NCBI RefSeq assembly: GCF_900101705.1 | Contig: NZ_FNAC01000007.1 | Location: 1 to 64,000, forward strand | Direction of reading: 5' to 3' | From: Algoriphagus faecimaris | GTDB lineage: Bacteria; Bacteroidota; Bacteroidia; Cytophagales; Cyclobacteriaceae | Length of the DNA stretch: 64,000 bases | Part shown: positions 35,035-44,840 of the stretch, piece by piece | Layout: each line of letters begins with the position of its first letter | Numbering within the stretch: the first letter of the stretch is position 1 | Translations under genes and position numbers: made by a program | Notes under the pieces: model-generated | Told to the model about the DNA's origin: nothing | What the model saw: only the letters and a program-made list of their open reading frames with translations | Databases searched by the model: none

Positions 35035-36267
35035 TCAATCTCCCTTTTCCTGCAAATTTGTCCAGATCGTATCGAAACCTGAGATCATACCAATCGCATG
35101 GCTTGCCAAATATTGAGGACTGGAGAATTCATTGAGAAATCTACCCATCCATTGAAGCAGTCTACCTTGGTAAGGAAGCAAGGTATCTTCCACCCAATGC
35201 GGGAGTTTGTAAGCTGGCACCAGATTAATAAAACCTGCTGCGAGGGCTGTTGGTACAAGCATATGAGATCCATGAACTCCTATGACCAATTGGCAATGGG
35301 AATAGGCTTGATTTCTTTGAATCTCTGAGTCCGAATGAATTTCTGCGACTCGTTGATCTTGTATGGGTTGAGCAAAGGAGCCGGAAATTCCAAGTCCACT
35401 TACACTGATCTCAGCCTGCGGAAAAGCTTGGAGTAAGAGTTTGACCGTCTCCTGAACTAATTGATTTTGTCTTCTGAGCAAGAAGGGTTTGATCAGGTGA
35501 AGTTTTTTGAATTTTATTGCTGCCTTAAAACCAAGGTCAAGCCATTTGCTATTATGCCAAAACCGATCTTCTCTGAGAACAAAATTGATTTTCAGAGGGG
35601 CTTTGGAAAATTGCTTGATAGGAAACCGGGAAATTTTGACTACCTCTTCTAATTTTATTCCCAATTCTAGGTTTAGATGAGTGGGTACCTGACTCAAAAA
35701 AACCTCCTCGAAACGCATCAACTGGCTTTTGATCCAAGAGTCCAAACCTTCTACTTTTTGATCCAAAAGGTTCACAGGTAAGCCTATGGACCAAACTTCC
35801 ACCTCCTCCTTGGGGCACAGCCATTCCGACTGGGAGGAAATCAATACAATGATGCTGTATTGGGGATAGCGCTCTTTGAGTAGATAGGCATTCCAAACTT
35901 TGGTAAACACGTGTCCAAAGCAAGAATCAAGACAATTGATGAATATAGCTTGATTTCCAGTTTGCGGGCGGATAATTTTAAATTCGGCTACCGCTGAAGT
36001 TTCACTTTTTAAAGAAGCTGCTAAAGGCGCGCTAAGCCAATCCTGGTCTTTTACCTCGCAGTATACTTTTCCTGATTCTTCTGCGATTTGAATTGGGAAA
36101 AGTCTATCATGTCCAATGGGTAAAGTACTCCAAAACTTCAGGCTGCATGTAGGGCATTCGTGCTGTGTCAGGATATGTTTTCCCTGAAACAGTAAACCAC
36201 TGGATTCAATCTTAGGCCATTTACATTCAGGGCATTGGGAGAAAAAAGAAGAATTGAGATCCAGCAA
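35035..36267 (-). CDS. Zinc-ribbon protein with GT61-like C-terminal motif, putative glycosyltransferase
   Basis: 410 residues. I do not recognise a named family. The N-terminus has two CPxC knuckles (CPECKWP at 12-18 and HECPTCSLKF near 37-46), a probable zinc ribbon. The rest is alpha/beta; near residues 325-350 LVIGVHGSHMLVPTALAAG resembles the GVHGSxL donor motif of GT61 (DUF563) enzymes. It stands alone, 3' end at a GGGAATA tract. A cytoplasmic glycosyltransferase is the best guess, from motif and context only. Confidence 0.45.
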   Translation of the reverse strand: MLDLNSSFFSQCPECKWPKIESSGLLFQGKHILTQHECPTCSLKFWSTLPIGHDRLFPIQIAEESGKVYCEVKDQDWLSAPLAASLKSETSAVAEFKIIRPQTGNQAIFINCLDSCFGHVFTKVWNAYLLKERYPQYSIIVLISSQSEWLCPKEEVEVWSIGLPVNLLDQKVEGLDSWIKSQLMRFEEVFLSQVPTHLNLELGIKLEEVVKISRFPIKQFSKAPLKINFVLREDRFWHNSKWLDLGFKAAIKFKKLHLIKPFLLRRQNQLVQETVKLLLQAFPQAEISVSGLGISGSFAQPIQDQRVAEIHSDSEIQRNQAYSHCQLVIGVHGSHMLVPTALAAGFINLVPAYKLPHWVEDTLLPYQGRLLQWMGRFLNEFSSPQYLASHAIGMISGFDTIWTNLQEKGD

Positions 36268-36391
36268 AGTTTTTTTGGTTGGGGCCCTCCACGCAGGGTG
36301 CTTGTCGAATCGATGAGCTGTTTAACTGAGGGAAGACCTGAGCGAAGAGGTTATATTTGTTAAGGGTTAAATGGTTCTGGGTACTTAATTC

Positions 36392-36739
36392 TCATTTCAA
36401 AAGAAGGTTCTTCACTTCTACCTCCAACTTTGGTAAATGTTTAATCAAAATAGACCAAATATTTTCATCTGATATACTATCATAAGCATGAATCACATGA
36501 TTTCGAAGGGCAATAATTGATCTTGCATGCTCAATTTTTTCAAACGTTGCCGCATCATTTTGTTTAACTCGGTTGACTGCTTCTCCTATTATTTCCAAAT
36601 TTCTCTCGACAGCTCTTTTGAGCATTTTATTCTGCTGGTATTTGGAAAAAGAATGGATTTGATTTTTACTGATAAAATCATTAATCTCTTCAATAGCTTC
36701 CAGAATATCTGAAAGCCATTTTGCAGTCTTACTTTCCAT
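36392..36739 (-). CDS. hepT: HEPN domain toxin (HepT-like), pair 2
   Basis: 115 residues. MLKRAVERNLEIIGEAVNRV leads to the R-x4-H-x-Y motif RNHVIHAY (R79, H84, Y86). Sequence differs from pair 1 through most of its length, so the pairs are distant paralogues and could coexist without cross-talk. Overlap with the MNT gene is again 11 bases, the same arrangement as pair 1. Confidence 0.93.
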   Translation of the reverse strand: MESKTAKWLSDILEAIEEINDFISKNQIHSFSKYQQNKMLKRAVERNLEIIGEAVNRVKQNDAATFEKIEHARSIIALRNHVIHAYDSISDENIWSILIKHLPKLEVEVKNLLLK

Positions 36740-37106
36740 AAACCTTCAAATTGCTTTCGTCAATAGATTGAATTAGATAAGGATTATGGAGTGTCTGCTT
36801 CTCAAGAAGGTCTACTTTTCTGCCAAGGACATTTTCTAATTCTAGCTTGAAGTTGATATAATTTTCAAAGTATTCCTCAAGGGGAATGGACCTAAACTTT
36901 ACCAAAAAATCAATGTCTGAACTATTGGTAAATGGTCCTTTTAATGCTGATCCAAAGAGATATAGATTATGGACATGATACTTTTTGCAGATCAGTCTGA
37001 TTTTTGGTAATGCAGCGTTGATTATTCCTAAGCCGTTTACTAGCTGATAGGAAGCTAGCTCTGGTTCTTTTACTTGATTTTCGATATCTTTTTTTCCGGA
37101 ACTCAC
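36729..37106 (-). CDS. mntA: MNT-domain nucleotidyltransferase antitoxin (MntA-like), pair 2
   Basis: 125 residues, GTG start. The motif G-S-x10-D-x-D is intact in LFGSALKGPFTNSSDIDFLV (G52-S53, D64, D66). The first ~21 residues (SSGKKDIENQVKEPELASYQ) are shared with the PIN antitoxin at 34376 and so is the DNA for some 65 bases upstream (ACAAAGGTAAC, AACTGTTTAATTGAGGGCTT), so the two genes share a 5' module. Confidence 0.92.
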   Translation of the reverse strand: MSSGKKDIENQVKEPELASYQLVNGLGIINAALPKIRLICKKYHVHNLYLFGSALKGPFTNSSDIDFLVKFRSIPLEEYFENYINFKLELENVLGRKVDLLEKQTLHNPYLIQSIDESNLKVYGK

Positions 37107-37794
37107 TTAACAAAGGTAACTATTGGCAGGAAATCGATAAACTCGGGAACTGTTTAATTGAGGGCTTCGATTTCAAGACTCTCGTCTTTTAAGTGCTAAG
37201 CCTGGCTTCGACTTCGCTCAGCCTGACAATGGCTTCGACTCTGTTACCAATGAGAACGATGCTTAATATCTCAAAATTGGGGTTAGTCCGAGCTGCCTGA
37301 CAATAGCTTCGATTTTGAGATGATGTGGGTAAAGGTCTCATCGGACACCCGACACTTGTGGTGAGCGTAATCGAACCATCCTACATCGGACATTTTTCAG
37401 CTTTCTCACTTTATACTTCTGCCTTGCTCTGTTCTTTTAATCTCTAACTCTCCTATTCTCTATTCTCTGCTCCTTCTTCCCTGTTCTCTGTTCTCTGTTC
37501 TCTATTTCCTAATCTCCGTTCCCAAAAAAGCTTCGCCCTTTCACTCCCATCTTTTAGCCCCTTTGAGGGGGGATCAAACTATTTCAATTTTTGAATTAGT
37601 TTGCTAGAGATTAGAAGCTAGCCTGGACTGAGTAATAAAATTACTCGGTTGCACATGAATTACAAATCTTTCTGATTTTTTTCACCAAATGACTTACAAT
37701 TCTCAAGGTGTTTTTCGAAATACCTATTTTGCAATAAGCATGTTACATCATGGGCATTCTCGAATATATAAAATGCGGATGATCCTACCTCTCA
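37107..37794. repeat. Gene-free repeat mosaic
   Basis: Opens with the leader-type module shared with 34676-34735, then CAGCCTGACAATGGCTTCGA, block A (37316-37333), and a weak CTCTATTCTCTGTTC tract to about 37530. At 37558-37612 CCCCTTTGAGGGG and an AAACTA(T)TTCAA/TTGAA(T)TAGTTT inverted repeat occur. GAGTAAT-AAA-ATTACTC lies near 37630. The last 150 bases before the membrane gene show nothing recognisable. Confidence 0.65.
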
Positions 37795-39273
37795 TTAAAA
37801 TGAGCCAAATTGTATTATTTCACCTTTAAATTCTTCAGGCAATGGATAACTGGGAAAGTAAAGGATATACTCACTTTCCAATCCCTTAGGAAAAATTTGA
37901 TCCACCTGCTCCAAAGTCCAAATCTCAGGGCTATTGGGCATCGTTTTCCCTAAAAGATATGGTATACCTGCAATATGATAGATTGACAAAACCTCTAGCT
38001 GATCTTTAGGAAGCTGCCTATGAAAGCGCTCCAATTGACTCACTTGATTTCTACTGAGAAGAATATGCTTTCCTTCACCATATTCCCATAAATTGGTGTA
38101 ATTCCACAAAGGTTTTTGTTCGAAGGGATGCCACCATAAACCATTAAAAACCAAAAACACGGAGTTCAAGACAAGTCCCCATGAAAAGATCAACTGATAT
38201 TTTTGAGGATTTATTTCTATCAATATCCATAAAGCCAAAATCCAAAAAACCGCAAAGTGAATTCCAAGTAAAAGCCAATAGACATTACTCCCAAAATGGA
38301 GAAAAAATGGAAGTAGGACCAACACTACAAGCTGCGCTTTTACTTGAGTTTCCAATTTTTCAAAGAAACTTCGGTCAAACACCCAAAAACCAACTCCGGG
38401 AATAATAAATAAAAAAAGATGATGCCATTGCTCTGCTATCCAAGTGAAAGAAAACAGTGCAAGAGTCCAAACAAGTAATAAGATGTATTTTAGGTAGGGA
38501 TTTGTTATTCTTAGCTTTATGGTCAAAAGTCCTAAAATGAACAATACGATCCAAAAAAGACCTACAGCAGTACTTTTGAACAGTAGCCAAAATTGATATT
38601 CTTCCCTAGTAATTCCTGTTTGAATTCTTTCTGTTAATCGAATCATAAGGTTCTGCTGAAGGAAAGTATAAAATACTAACTCGAAAAGAAGAAAGGGAAT
38701 AAGCATCAGAAGAAGTTTTCTTAAAGAAAGCTCTTGCTTTAAATAAAAAATAAGGAGTGTCAATCCTCCGAAAACCAAGGCATTTGGAATTTTGATATAG
38801 GCCATAGTTGCCAAAATCAAACCCATAGTGAAGTATTTTTTTAAAAGGGAAAAAGGATAAACCAAAGCCACTAACCAAAAAGTGGCTAATGATACAGAAA
38901 GGTGATTATACGAAAGGCTGGCAGGTAAAAACCCATATCCAAAGGCTAATCCCAAAAAACTTATGGCTAAAACTGTCCATGGGAAGCTCTTTTTACGAGT
39001 GACTTGGCGAAAATAAATGGTAAGTGAAAAAGCTGAAAGGAAATAGAATACTAAACGAAGAAATCGCATACCCTGAATTCCGAATTGGATTCCAGTTATC
39101 TCAAAAAATAATTTGAAGAACAAATCATAGTTAAAAATCCCTCCTTTATTCTCCTGCAAAGGATGAGCAAGCAAGAGGTAAAGCCCTTCATCAGAGACAT
39201 TAAATCCTCTGTTGGAGGATGTGATAATTAAGATAAGACAAATAGCTACTGCTCCGAATAAAAGTTTCTGCAC
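37795..39273 (-). CDS. GT-C fold membrane protein (PMT_2/ArnT-like)
   Basis: 492 residues. N-terminal signal-anchor helix (LLFGAVAICLILII), then the first periplasmic loop with VSDEGLYLLLAHP, the D-E pair of GT-C lipid-sugar transferases such as ArnT. About eleven helices follow to residue 385 and a soluble C-terminal domain of about 110 residues (NQVSQLERFHRQLP...). It likely moves a sugar from a polyprenyl carrier to a surface glycan or protein. It is isolated by repeats on both sides; the GT2 at 44841 could make its polyprenyl-sugar donor. Confidence 0.7.
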   Translation of the reverse strand: MQKLLFGAVAICLILIITSSNRGFNVSDEGLYLLLAHPLQENKGGIFNYDLFFKLFFEITGIQFGIQGMRFLRLVFYFLSAFSLTIYFRQVTRKKSFPWTVLAISFLGLAFGYGFLPASLSYNHLSVSLATFWLVALVYPFSLLKKYFTMGLILATMAYIKIPNALVFGGLTLLIFYLKQELSLRKLLLMLIPFLLFELVFYTFLQQNLMIRLTERIQTGITREEYQFWLLFKSTAVGLFWIVLFILGLLTIKLRITNPYLKYILLLVWTLALFSFTWIAEQWHHLFLFIIPGVGFWVFDRSFFEKLETQVKAQLVVLVLLPFFLHFGSNVYWLLLGIHFAVFWILALWILIEINPQKYQLIFSWGLVLNSVFLVFNGLWWHPFEQKPLWNYTNLWEYGEGKHILLSRNQVSQLERFHRQLPKDQLEVLSIYHIAGIPYLLGKTMPNSPEIWTLEQVDQIFPKGLESEYILYFPSYPLPEEFKGEIIQFGSF

Positions 39274-39449
39274 CTATTTAGAAATCATTTGAACCTTCGG
39301 CAAAATGCAAAATAAATTGTGAATTAATGGATTTCTTCTTTTGGAAGGATTTGATTTTACTTCACCTCAACTAATAGAATTCAATTTTGCTCAATGTCTT
39401 TCGATTTATCAGCCGTAGGGTAGGATTATGCCTTTCATCGGAGGGAATA

Positions 39450-40138
39450 AATAATCGTTTTCATCTTACTGGCATTGACATCGTGGTTTCCGATAAAACC
39501 TTGGGCCAGCGCTGGGATCGTCGTAAAACCTAATACCCCGCATTTCGCAGTTCGTTCCTCACTGCTTCATACGGGGCTATTGAAAAGTTAAAGGCCTTCA
39601 GCCTTTTTCTATTTTCATACCAAACATTGGTTTTTAGGACCAGCCTTACAGCATTTACGGTTTTTTGGAGCATTGGAAAACCGTCAAAAAATGGCTTAGT
39701 TCCGAGCCTGCCTTTGCCGGTAGGCAGGCTTGTCTCGGAAATCCAGCCATTTTTAGGTTTGCAAATGCGACAAAAAATCAAATCGCAAGCGCATTTTAAG
39801 TTTAAGAACCAACTTCAAGCGATTTGAAGTAAAGGCTGAGGCTGATCCCGATCCATCGGGATTGGTTACTTTTTGGCCGCAAAAAGTGACAGAAAGGTAG
39901 AGGCAAAAGCTACTGTGGATGGTTAAGTTTCTACAAAAAGGCAAAAAGAAAGAATAACCGTTTCCATCTTGCTGGCATGGAAATCGTGGTTTCCGATAAA
40001 TCCTCGGGCCAGCGCTGGTAACACTGACATACCTCAATACCCCGCATTCCGTTCAGCGTACCGCTTCACTTCATACGGGGCTACACAATCGGCCGTGCCT
40101 GCCTTTGCCGGTAGGCAGGCCATACGGCACTTCAATTC
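39450..40138 (-). repeat. R3 composite element, left copy (inverted relative to 47146-47826)
   Basis: Two R3 modules in the same (minus) orientation flank a ~365-bp middle. Hairpin cores: CCCCGCAT (39536-39543) with ATACGGGG (39569-39576), and CCCCGCAT (40040-40047) with ATACGGGG (40073-40080). The middle includes GTTACTTTTTGGCCGCAAAA and TTTAAGAACCAACTTCAAGC, and the outer end a GTGCCTGCCTTTGCCGGTAG-type hairpin. The same order, reversed, is found at 47146-47826. Small open frames inside are not conserved as proteins. Confidence 0.85.
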
Positions 40139-40430
40139 ATCAATTCCTCAGTACCCCAATCCTCAAGATCTGGGATGAAATAGAGTAAGAATGAGATTTT
40201 TCGATGGACAACGAATTACAGCTATGGAAGAAAAAGAGCGCTGGGATGTCGCAGGGGCGATACTTCTCCATAGGCCCTATTGGTGATAGGTGGATTTGCT
40301 ACAAATTTTACACATTTTAGGTATTTATTACTTAATGGGATTCTCATAAAAACATAGCTACTTTTCTCTGATCGTTTCCTCTTTTAAACTTCTTTTCTAA
40401 ATTGTCAGGAATTACTAAAACCCGGCTTGT
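40139..40430. other. Gene-free spacer before the plus-strand membrane protein
   Basis: Contains CGCAGGGGCGATACTTC (also seen reversed at 46301-46317) and otherwise AT-rich sequence; must hold the promoter of the gene at 40431 but no clear promoter motif was identified. Confidence 0.4.
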
Positions 40431-41867
40431 TTGCGACCCTTATTATTAATTTCCATTTTAGCTTTAATCGTCTTCTTTCAGATCAATGGAGAAAAAATCC
40501 CGGCAAATGAAGGGGCTTATGGAGACGGTGTTTTTTATCGGGAGGTGGGTAGGAATTTTCTCGATGATATGGAGGAGTCGGGATACAATTTGGTTCAACT
40601 GACACGAATCTTGCCCTTTGGACTGTTAAATCTCTCCTTTTCGGCTTTTCATATCGTAAAAGACAATCAGGGCTTACAAAATGGAATGATTATCTGGCAG
40701 GTGATTTACCTAGGAATTGCCCTTTATTGGTACTTTCGGATCAGTAAGAAACTCCGACTCAAACCTGCCATCTTCACCTTGGGTTTTATTTTGCTCTTTG
40801 CTAATTATGCTTGGCTTAAATCCCTATGGTACCATCCCTTTAGTCCCGACGGAATGGCTTTTGCCCTAGGAATGGGGCAAGTGAATTATTTCTTGCGCTA
40901 TGAAAAATTCAAACTCGGCATGGTTTCCATTTTGGGGACCTTTGTATCCCCATTACTTTTGATTTCTGGTTTACTGATGCTCTTTTTGCCGGGAGATAAA
41001 CTTCCCCTTCATGAAGGAGAGCGACCCAAATCCTTGTTTCCTGCTGCTTTAGCATTGGCCTTACCTGTTTTGTTTGCCCTTCTTGGTTGGGGCTTGGGAG
41101 CTTGGTGGACGGAAGATTTAATCAGTCAAATTTTCCATTTAGTCGCTTTGGCATTTATTCCTTTTCTGGTGATTTATGCCGCGAAAAAGAGTTCGATCGA
41201 TTGGGATCTAGCCATTCAGCAATTTAAAAAAAGAACCAAATCTGATCGTATCAGCAAGGGAGTGATGGCTTTGGTAGGAATTTTACTGCTGTTAATCTTA
41301 TTGTCCGGTAAAAATGAAACTTTAGGTTTATTAAGTCTGGCAAGGGAATCTGCAAGAGGCATGTTCCGCTTTCCCGGTGATTTTATTCTTTCCAATAGTC
41401 TGCATTGGGGATTGATAGGAGTACTAACCCTACTCTATCTGTATCGCTTCTTACAGGAAATGGGAAAATTGGGTTGGTCTGTAGTTTTGATTTTTGCGCT
41501 AGGCTTACTTTTCAGTTTGTTCTTTAAGGCCACCACCTTTGCTGCTTGGATACCCCTTTGGGCCATTATTTTAATCAAAGGGATGAAGCGGTATCGATGG
41601 AGTGTCAAGGATCAGATGCTATTAGGCATTGTGGCCTTAGTCTTTTCTCTATTTTGGCTTTCAATCAACACTGATGAATTAGCGCTGTATTTGGGAGGAG
41701 AAGGAGGATCAGACTTAATTTCTGAGTGGGCCGTTCAAAAATGGGCCATGCATCAACACGGCTTAATTTCCTTTGGCACCTATGCCCTACTCGCTCTTGC
41801 TTTTGGATTATTTACCCTGAGTTTTTACTGGAGAAAGAAAAGGTATTTGAGGCAGATGGGGAATTGA
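40431..41867 (+). CDS. Polytopic membrane protein, GT-C-like
   Basis: 478 residues, TTG start. A hydrophobic N-terminal helix (LLLISILALIVFFQI) is followed by a periplasmic loop EGAYGDGVFYREVGRNFLDDM with acidic/aromatic residues in the position of the GT-C catalytic loop. About eleven membrane helices in total and a short basic C-terminal tail (YWRKKRYLRQMG). No named family recognised. It is the only plus-strand gene inside the segment bounded by the inverted R3 elements; divergent from the others, it probably has its own promoter. Confidence 0.55.
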   Translation: MRPLLLISILALIVFFQINGEKIPANEGAYGDGVFYREVGRNFLDDMEESGYNLVQLTRILPFGLLNLSFSAFHIVKDNQGLQNGMIIWQVIYLGIALYWYFRISKKLRLKPAIFTLGFILLFANYAWLKSLWYHPFSPDGMAFALGMGQVNYFLRYEKFKLGMVSILGTFVSPLLLISGLLMLFLPGDKLPLHEGERPKSLFPAALALALPVLFALLGWGLGAWWTEDLISQIFHLVALAFIPFLVIYAAKKSSIDWDLAIQQFKKRTKSDRISKGVMALVGILLLLILLSGKNETLGLLSLARESARGMFRFPGDFILSNSLHWGLIGVLTLLYLYRFLQEMGKLGWSVVLIFALGLLFSLFFKATTFAAWIPLWAIILIKGMKRYRWSVKDQMLLGIVALVFSLFWLSINTDELALYLGGEGGSDLISEWAVQKWAMHQHGLISFGTYALLALAFGLFTLSFYWRKKRYLRQMGN

Positions 41868-42533
41868 TGAGGAGCTGGTAAATGAGCTAGGTAGTGGGGA
41901 TATTTGTTAAGGGTTCAGGGTTCAAAGTTGTCGAATTGACGAATTGATTAACTAACAAATTGAGTGATGCTCGCAGAGGTGGGGTGGGCTTCGACTTTCC
42001 CGATACTGAATCGGGACAGGCTGCTCAGTCTGACAATGGCTTCGATTTCGAGACACTCTTCTCTCAAGTGCTTAGCCTGGCTTCGACTTCGCTCAGCCTG
42101 ACAATAGCTTCGATTTTGAGATGATGTGGGTAAAGGCCTCATCGGACACCCGACATCCTGCATCGGACATTTTTCAGCTTTCTCACTTTATCCTTCTGAC
42201 TTGCTCTTACAGATTCCTGTTGGGCTGAAACCCCAGAGATTTTTTGTTCCATAATTGAATGGGCTAAAGCGGCATTCCTATTCATATTATGATTTTTGAA
42301 ATCGCAAAGATGGGAAGGGCTTCGACTTTCCCGATACTGAATCGGGACAGGCTGCTCAGCCTGACAATGGCTTCGATTTTGAGATGATGTGGGTAAAGAC
42401 CTCATCGGACACCCGACACCCGACATCGGACATTTTTCAGCTTTCTGACTTAAGACTTCAAACTTTTCCCTTCGGTCTGCCGTCTTCGGTCTTCGGTCTC
42501 CCTGCTCTTATTTCAGCTTTCTGACTTTAGCCT
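41868..42533. repeat. Gene-free repeat mosaic with two block A copies
   Basis: Palindromes TCCCGAT-ACTGA-ATCGGGA at 41998-42016 and 42329-42347, block A from 42117 and 42380, a GGGCTAAAGCGGCATTCC string (42269-42286) shared with 27685, and CATTTTTCAGCTTTCTGAC segments. Reading these on the minus strand gives protein-like MRPLPTSSQNR frames that are not genes. Confidence 0.75.
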
Positions 42534-43727
42534 TCAGCCTTTTCTCTCATACACCCGATCCTCTGGGAATTCAAAACTTGGCAGCTCATAAAACAAGGGA
42601 AGTCTCAAAAGGCAATCGGAAAAACCTTGGGCATTTGGAAGGTCGCGTTGAAATTCCTCGGGTTGATTTTTTTGGATAAACTCGCTCTGATGCAGGCATT
42701 GGTAGTGGAAAACTGCCAAAATCCCTTTCTCCTTCAATCGCTGAATGTATTCCTGACGGAAACTCGCATTTTCAAAAAGCAGGTAAAAAAGATGGTAGTT
42801 TCCAGGTTGGGATTGAAATTCTATATTTCCTAAACCAGCCAATGCCTCTTCCAGTATTTTCAAATATTGAATGGAAAGTAAGGCCGGTTCTTTTTTGGAT
42901 TCCTCCGAAAACCAGGCCGAATAATCCTCCCATATCGCTCTTCTTCTAGCCTGAATCTTGTCCAGGTTTTTCAATTGGGCATAGAGAAATGCAGCTTGCA
43001 GCTCAGATAGTAAAAAGCTACTTCCCAGATCCTTCCAACCGTATTTATCAATTTCCCCGCGAAACATAGCGGCTCGGTCTGTTCCCTTTTCCCAAAGAAT
43101 CTCAGCACGCTTGATAAGCGAAGGCTCATTGACAATCAGCATCCCTCCCTCTCCACAATGCACATTTTTTGTCTCATGAAAACTGAAAGTGGATAGCTGT
43201 CCAAAAGAACCCAAGGCCTTTCCCTCAAAATAGGAATCAATCGCTTGGGCCGCATCCTCGATTAAAACGACCTGGTGTTTCTCAGCCAACTCTTTTAAAA
43301 CACTCATTTGACAGGGCACACCTCCATAGTGAACAGCTACAATAGCTCTAGTATTCTCATTGATAAGTTGCTCTACCTGGGATTCATCCATCCCCGGAAA
43401 ACCCGGTCTACTATCGACAAACCTTAGCTTTGCCCCCCTGATAGCGAAGGCATTGGCGGTAGAAACAAAAGTAAAGGATGGGAGAATCACCTCATCTCCG
43501 GGCTGTAGGTCCAAGAGTAAGGCTGCCATCTCCAAGGCATCGGTGCATGAAGTGGTCAGGAAGCATTTTCCAAAATCGTAATGCGCTTCGAAAAAAGTAT
43601 GGCAAAGTTGGGTAAAATGACCATTTCCCGAAAGTTTGCCCTCTTCTGCAGCCATTCGCATCAAGTCAAATTCCTGACCGCTGAGAAAGGGTTTATTAAA
43701 AGGAATAGAAATGGCGGGTGACTTCAT
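42534..43727 (-). CDS. wecE: dTDP-4-amino-4,6-dideoxygalactose transaminase (WecE/RffA)
   Basis: 397 residues. IPFNKPFLSGQEFDLMR, GKLSGNGHFT, TTSCTDALEMAALLLD, PGDEVILPSFTFVSTANAF, AVHYGGVPCQM, EDAAQAIDSY and the PLP lysine K187 in SFHETKNVHCGEGG, then EKGTDRAAMFRGEIDKYGWKD-type sequence follow E. coli WecE closely and separate it from generic DegT proteins. It makes dTDP-Fuc4N from the 4-keto sugar. The WecD-like acetyltransferase is the next gene upstream, 38 bases away. RmlA/RmlB, needed for the keto sugar, are not in the window. Confidence 0.93.
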   Translation of the reverse strand: MKSPAISIPFNKPFLSGQEFDLMRMAAEEGKLSGNGHFTQLCHTFFEAHYDFGKCFLTTSCTDALEMAALLLDLQPGDEVILPSFTFVSTANAFAIRGAKLRFVDSRPGFPGMDESQVEQLINENTRAIVAVHYGGVPCQMSVLKELAEKHQVVLIEDAAQAIDSYFEGKALGSFGQLSTFSFHETKNVHCGEGGMLIVNEPSLIKRAEILWEKGTDRAAMFRGEIDKYGWKDLGSSFLLSELQAAFLYAQLKNLDKIQARRRAIWEDYSAWFSEESKKEPALLSIQYLKILEEALAGLGNIEFQSQPGNYHLFYLLFENASFRQEYIQRLKEKGILAVFHYQCLHQSEFIQKNQPEEFQRDLPNAQGFSDCLLRLPLFYELPSFEFPEDRVYERKG

Positions 43728-43765
43728 TTTTCGGATAGATGAATATACTATTTTTTGGCAATTGA

Positions 43766-44452
43766 TCAGGATAGCCCTCTCCAGAAGTGATAGACATAAC
43801 TTTTTTCTACAATGCGATAGCCAAGATTTTTGTAAAGTCTCATCGCAGGAAGGTTAGCTTCTTGGGTGGGGATTTGTAAAGTTTTTACGCCCTGATCGAA
43901 AAGAACATGCTCAGATGCAAGGATAAGCTTTTTTCCCCAACCTTGTTGACGATGATTCGGATGCACTGCCACCAAACCGATTCTTCCCATTTCATTTTTT
44001 TGAGAAAAGGTAATCATCCCTTCTAGGTTTTCTCCAAGGAGTAAATTGCCCGAAAGAATCGCTTGTTTGATCCATAGATAGTAGAGTCGCTCAAACTCAT
44101 CATGGATGAGCCTAGGGTCTTGTTTGAATCTGGAATAAAGTCCACTTTCTAAAGCTAAGAAACGAAGCGTTTCCAACTCCTCTGGGCTAAACTCATCGAA
44201 ACCCTTTGCTAAGGGTCCTCGAATACTTTCCTGAGGAGAAGTAGCTTTCAATTCCTTTTCAAAAGTCACTTTGGTATCCACATGCCTGATTCCTCGGTTA
44301 GAAAAAGAAATAGGGGAATCCGAGAAAATGTAAACCAATTTGAAGTCTTTGGAAGATTCAATAAACCTTTCTTCCGTAAAATCGGGCCGCCAATGGATTG
44401 ATCCAACAGGATAATCGAAAAGTTGGGTATCGAAGGGAAGAAATTCAATCAT
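43766..44452 (-). CDS. wecD: GNAT acetyltransferase, WecD/RffC-like
   Basis: 228 residues. The C-terminal GNAT domain has IGLVAVHPNHRQQGWGKKLI (acetyl-CoA loop R/Q-x-x-G-x-G/A) and VKTLQIPTQEANLPAMRLYKNLGYRIVEKSYVYHFW, the end typical of WecD. The N-terminal half is the longer WecD-type domain (FDTQLFDYPVG, LALESGLYSRFKQDP). WecD acetylates dTDP-Fuc4N to dTDP-Fuc4NAc. Next to wecE this gives the last two steps of that pathway. Identification is by motif and neighbour; sequence identity to E. coli WecD looks low. Confidence 0.8.
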   Translation of the reverse strand: MIEFLPFDTQLFDYPVGSIHWRPDFTEERFIESSKDFKLVYIFSDSPISFSNRGIRHVDTKVTFEKELKATSPQESIRGPLAKGFDEFSPEELETLRFLALESGLYSRFKQDPRLIHDEFERLYYLWIKQAILSGNLLLGENLEGMITFSQKNEMGRIGLVAVHPNHRQQGWGKKLILASEHVLFDQGVKTLQIPTQEANLPAMRLYKNLGYRIVEKSYVYHFWRGLS

Positions 44453-44840
44453 AAATAGGATCCTACGTCTAGTTGATTTTATAAATATCTGATTCTTTAG
44501 CGATAGTTTTGATTTAGCCCCCTAAATAACTGAACTGGATTAGTGATTTAAACACTAATTTTTTTGTGAAAAAATAATGTAGGCGATGGAGGAGAAGCAA
44601 GATGGAGATGTTGATTCCTTTAGATCTCCAGTTCAAACCGTGAGTGAGACACTCACGGGGGCAGAAATTGATTAACAAACCCTGAATGAGACTCTCAGGG
44701 TGATAAAACCAGATCAACTCCTGTTCAAATGAAGTCTGGAGAAACTCAGTTTCAGTGAAAGAGGATTACCAAGCTACTTTCCCCACGGGATAATCAAACA
44801 ATTAGCCATCAAAAGAAAGCGGGTTGATCAGGAGTAGGAT
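44453..44840. other. Gene-free spacer with two small palindromes
   Basis: CCGTGAGTG-AGA-CACTCACGG (44638-44658, a 9-bp perfect stem) and CCCTGA-ATGAGACTC-TCAGGG (44680-44700). A related hairpin ACCGTGAG/CTCACGGT is found at 47842-47864. No gene is seen. Confidence 0.6.

Noticed and set aside
39530..40037. Small proteins in the R3 middle (KNVNAVRLVLKT type)
   Set aside because: Frames are not kept between the left and right copies, and conservation follows hairpins, not codons.
41948..42426. Two short minus-strand proteins starting with MQDVGCPMRPLP or MSGVGCPMRSLP
   Set aside because: They translate block A repeat and share only repeat-derived residues.
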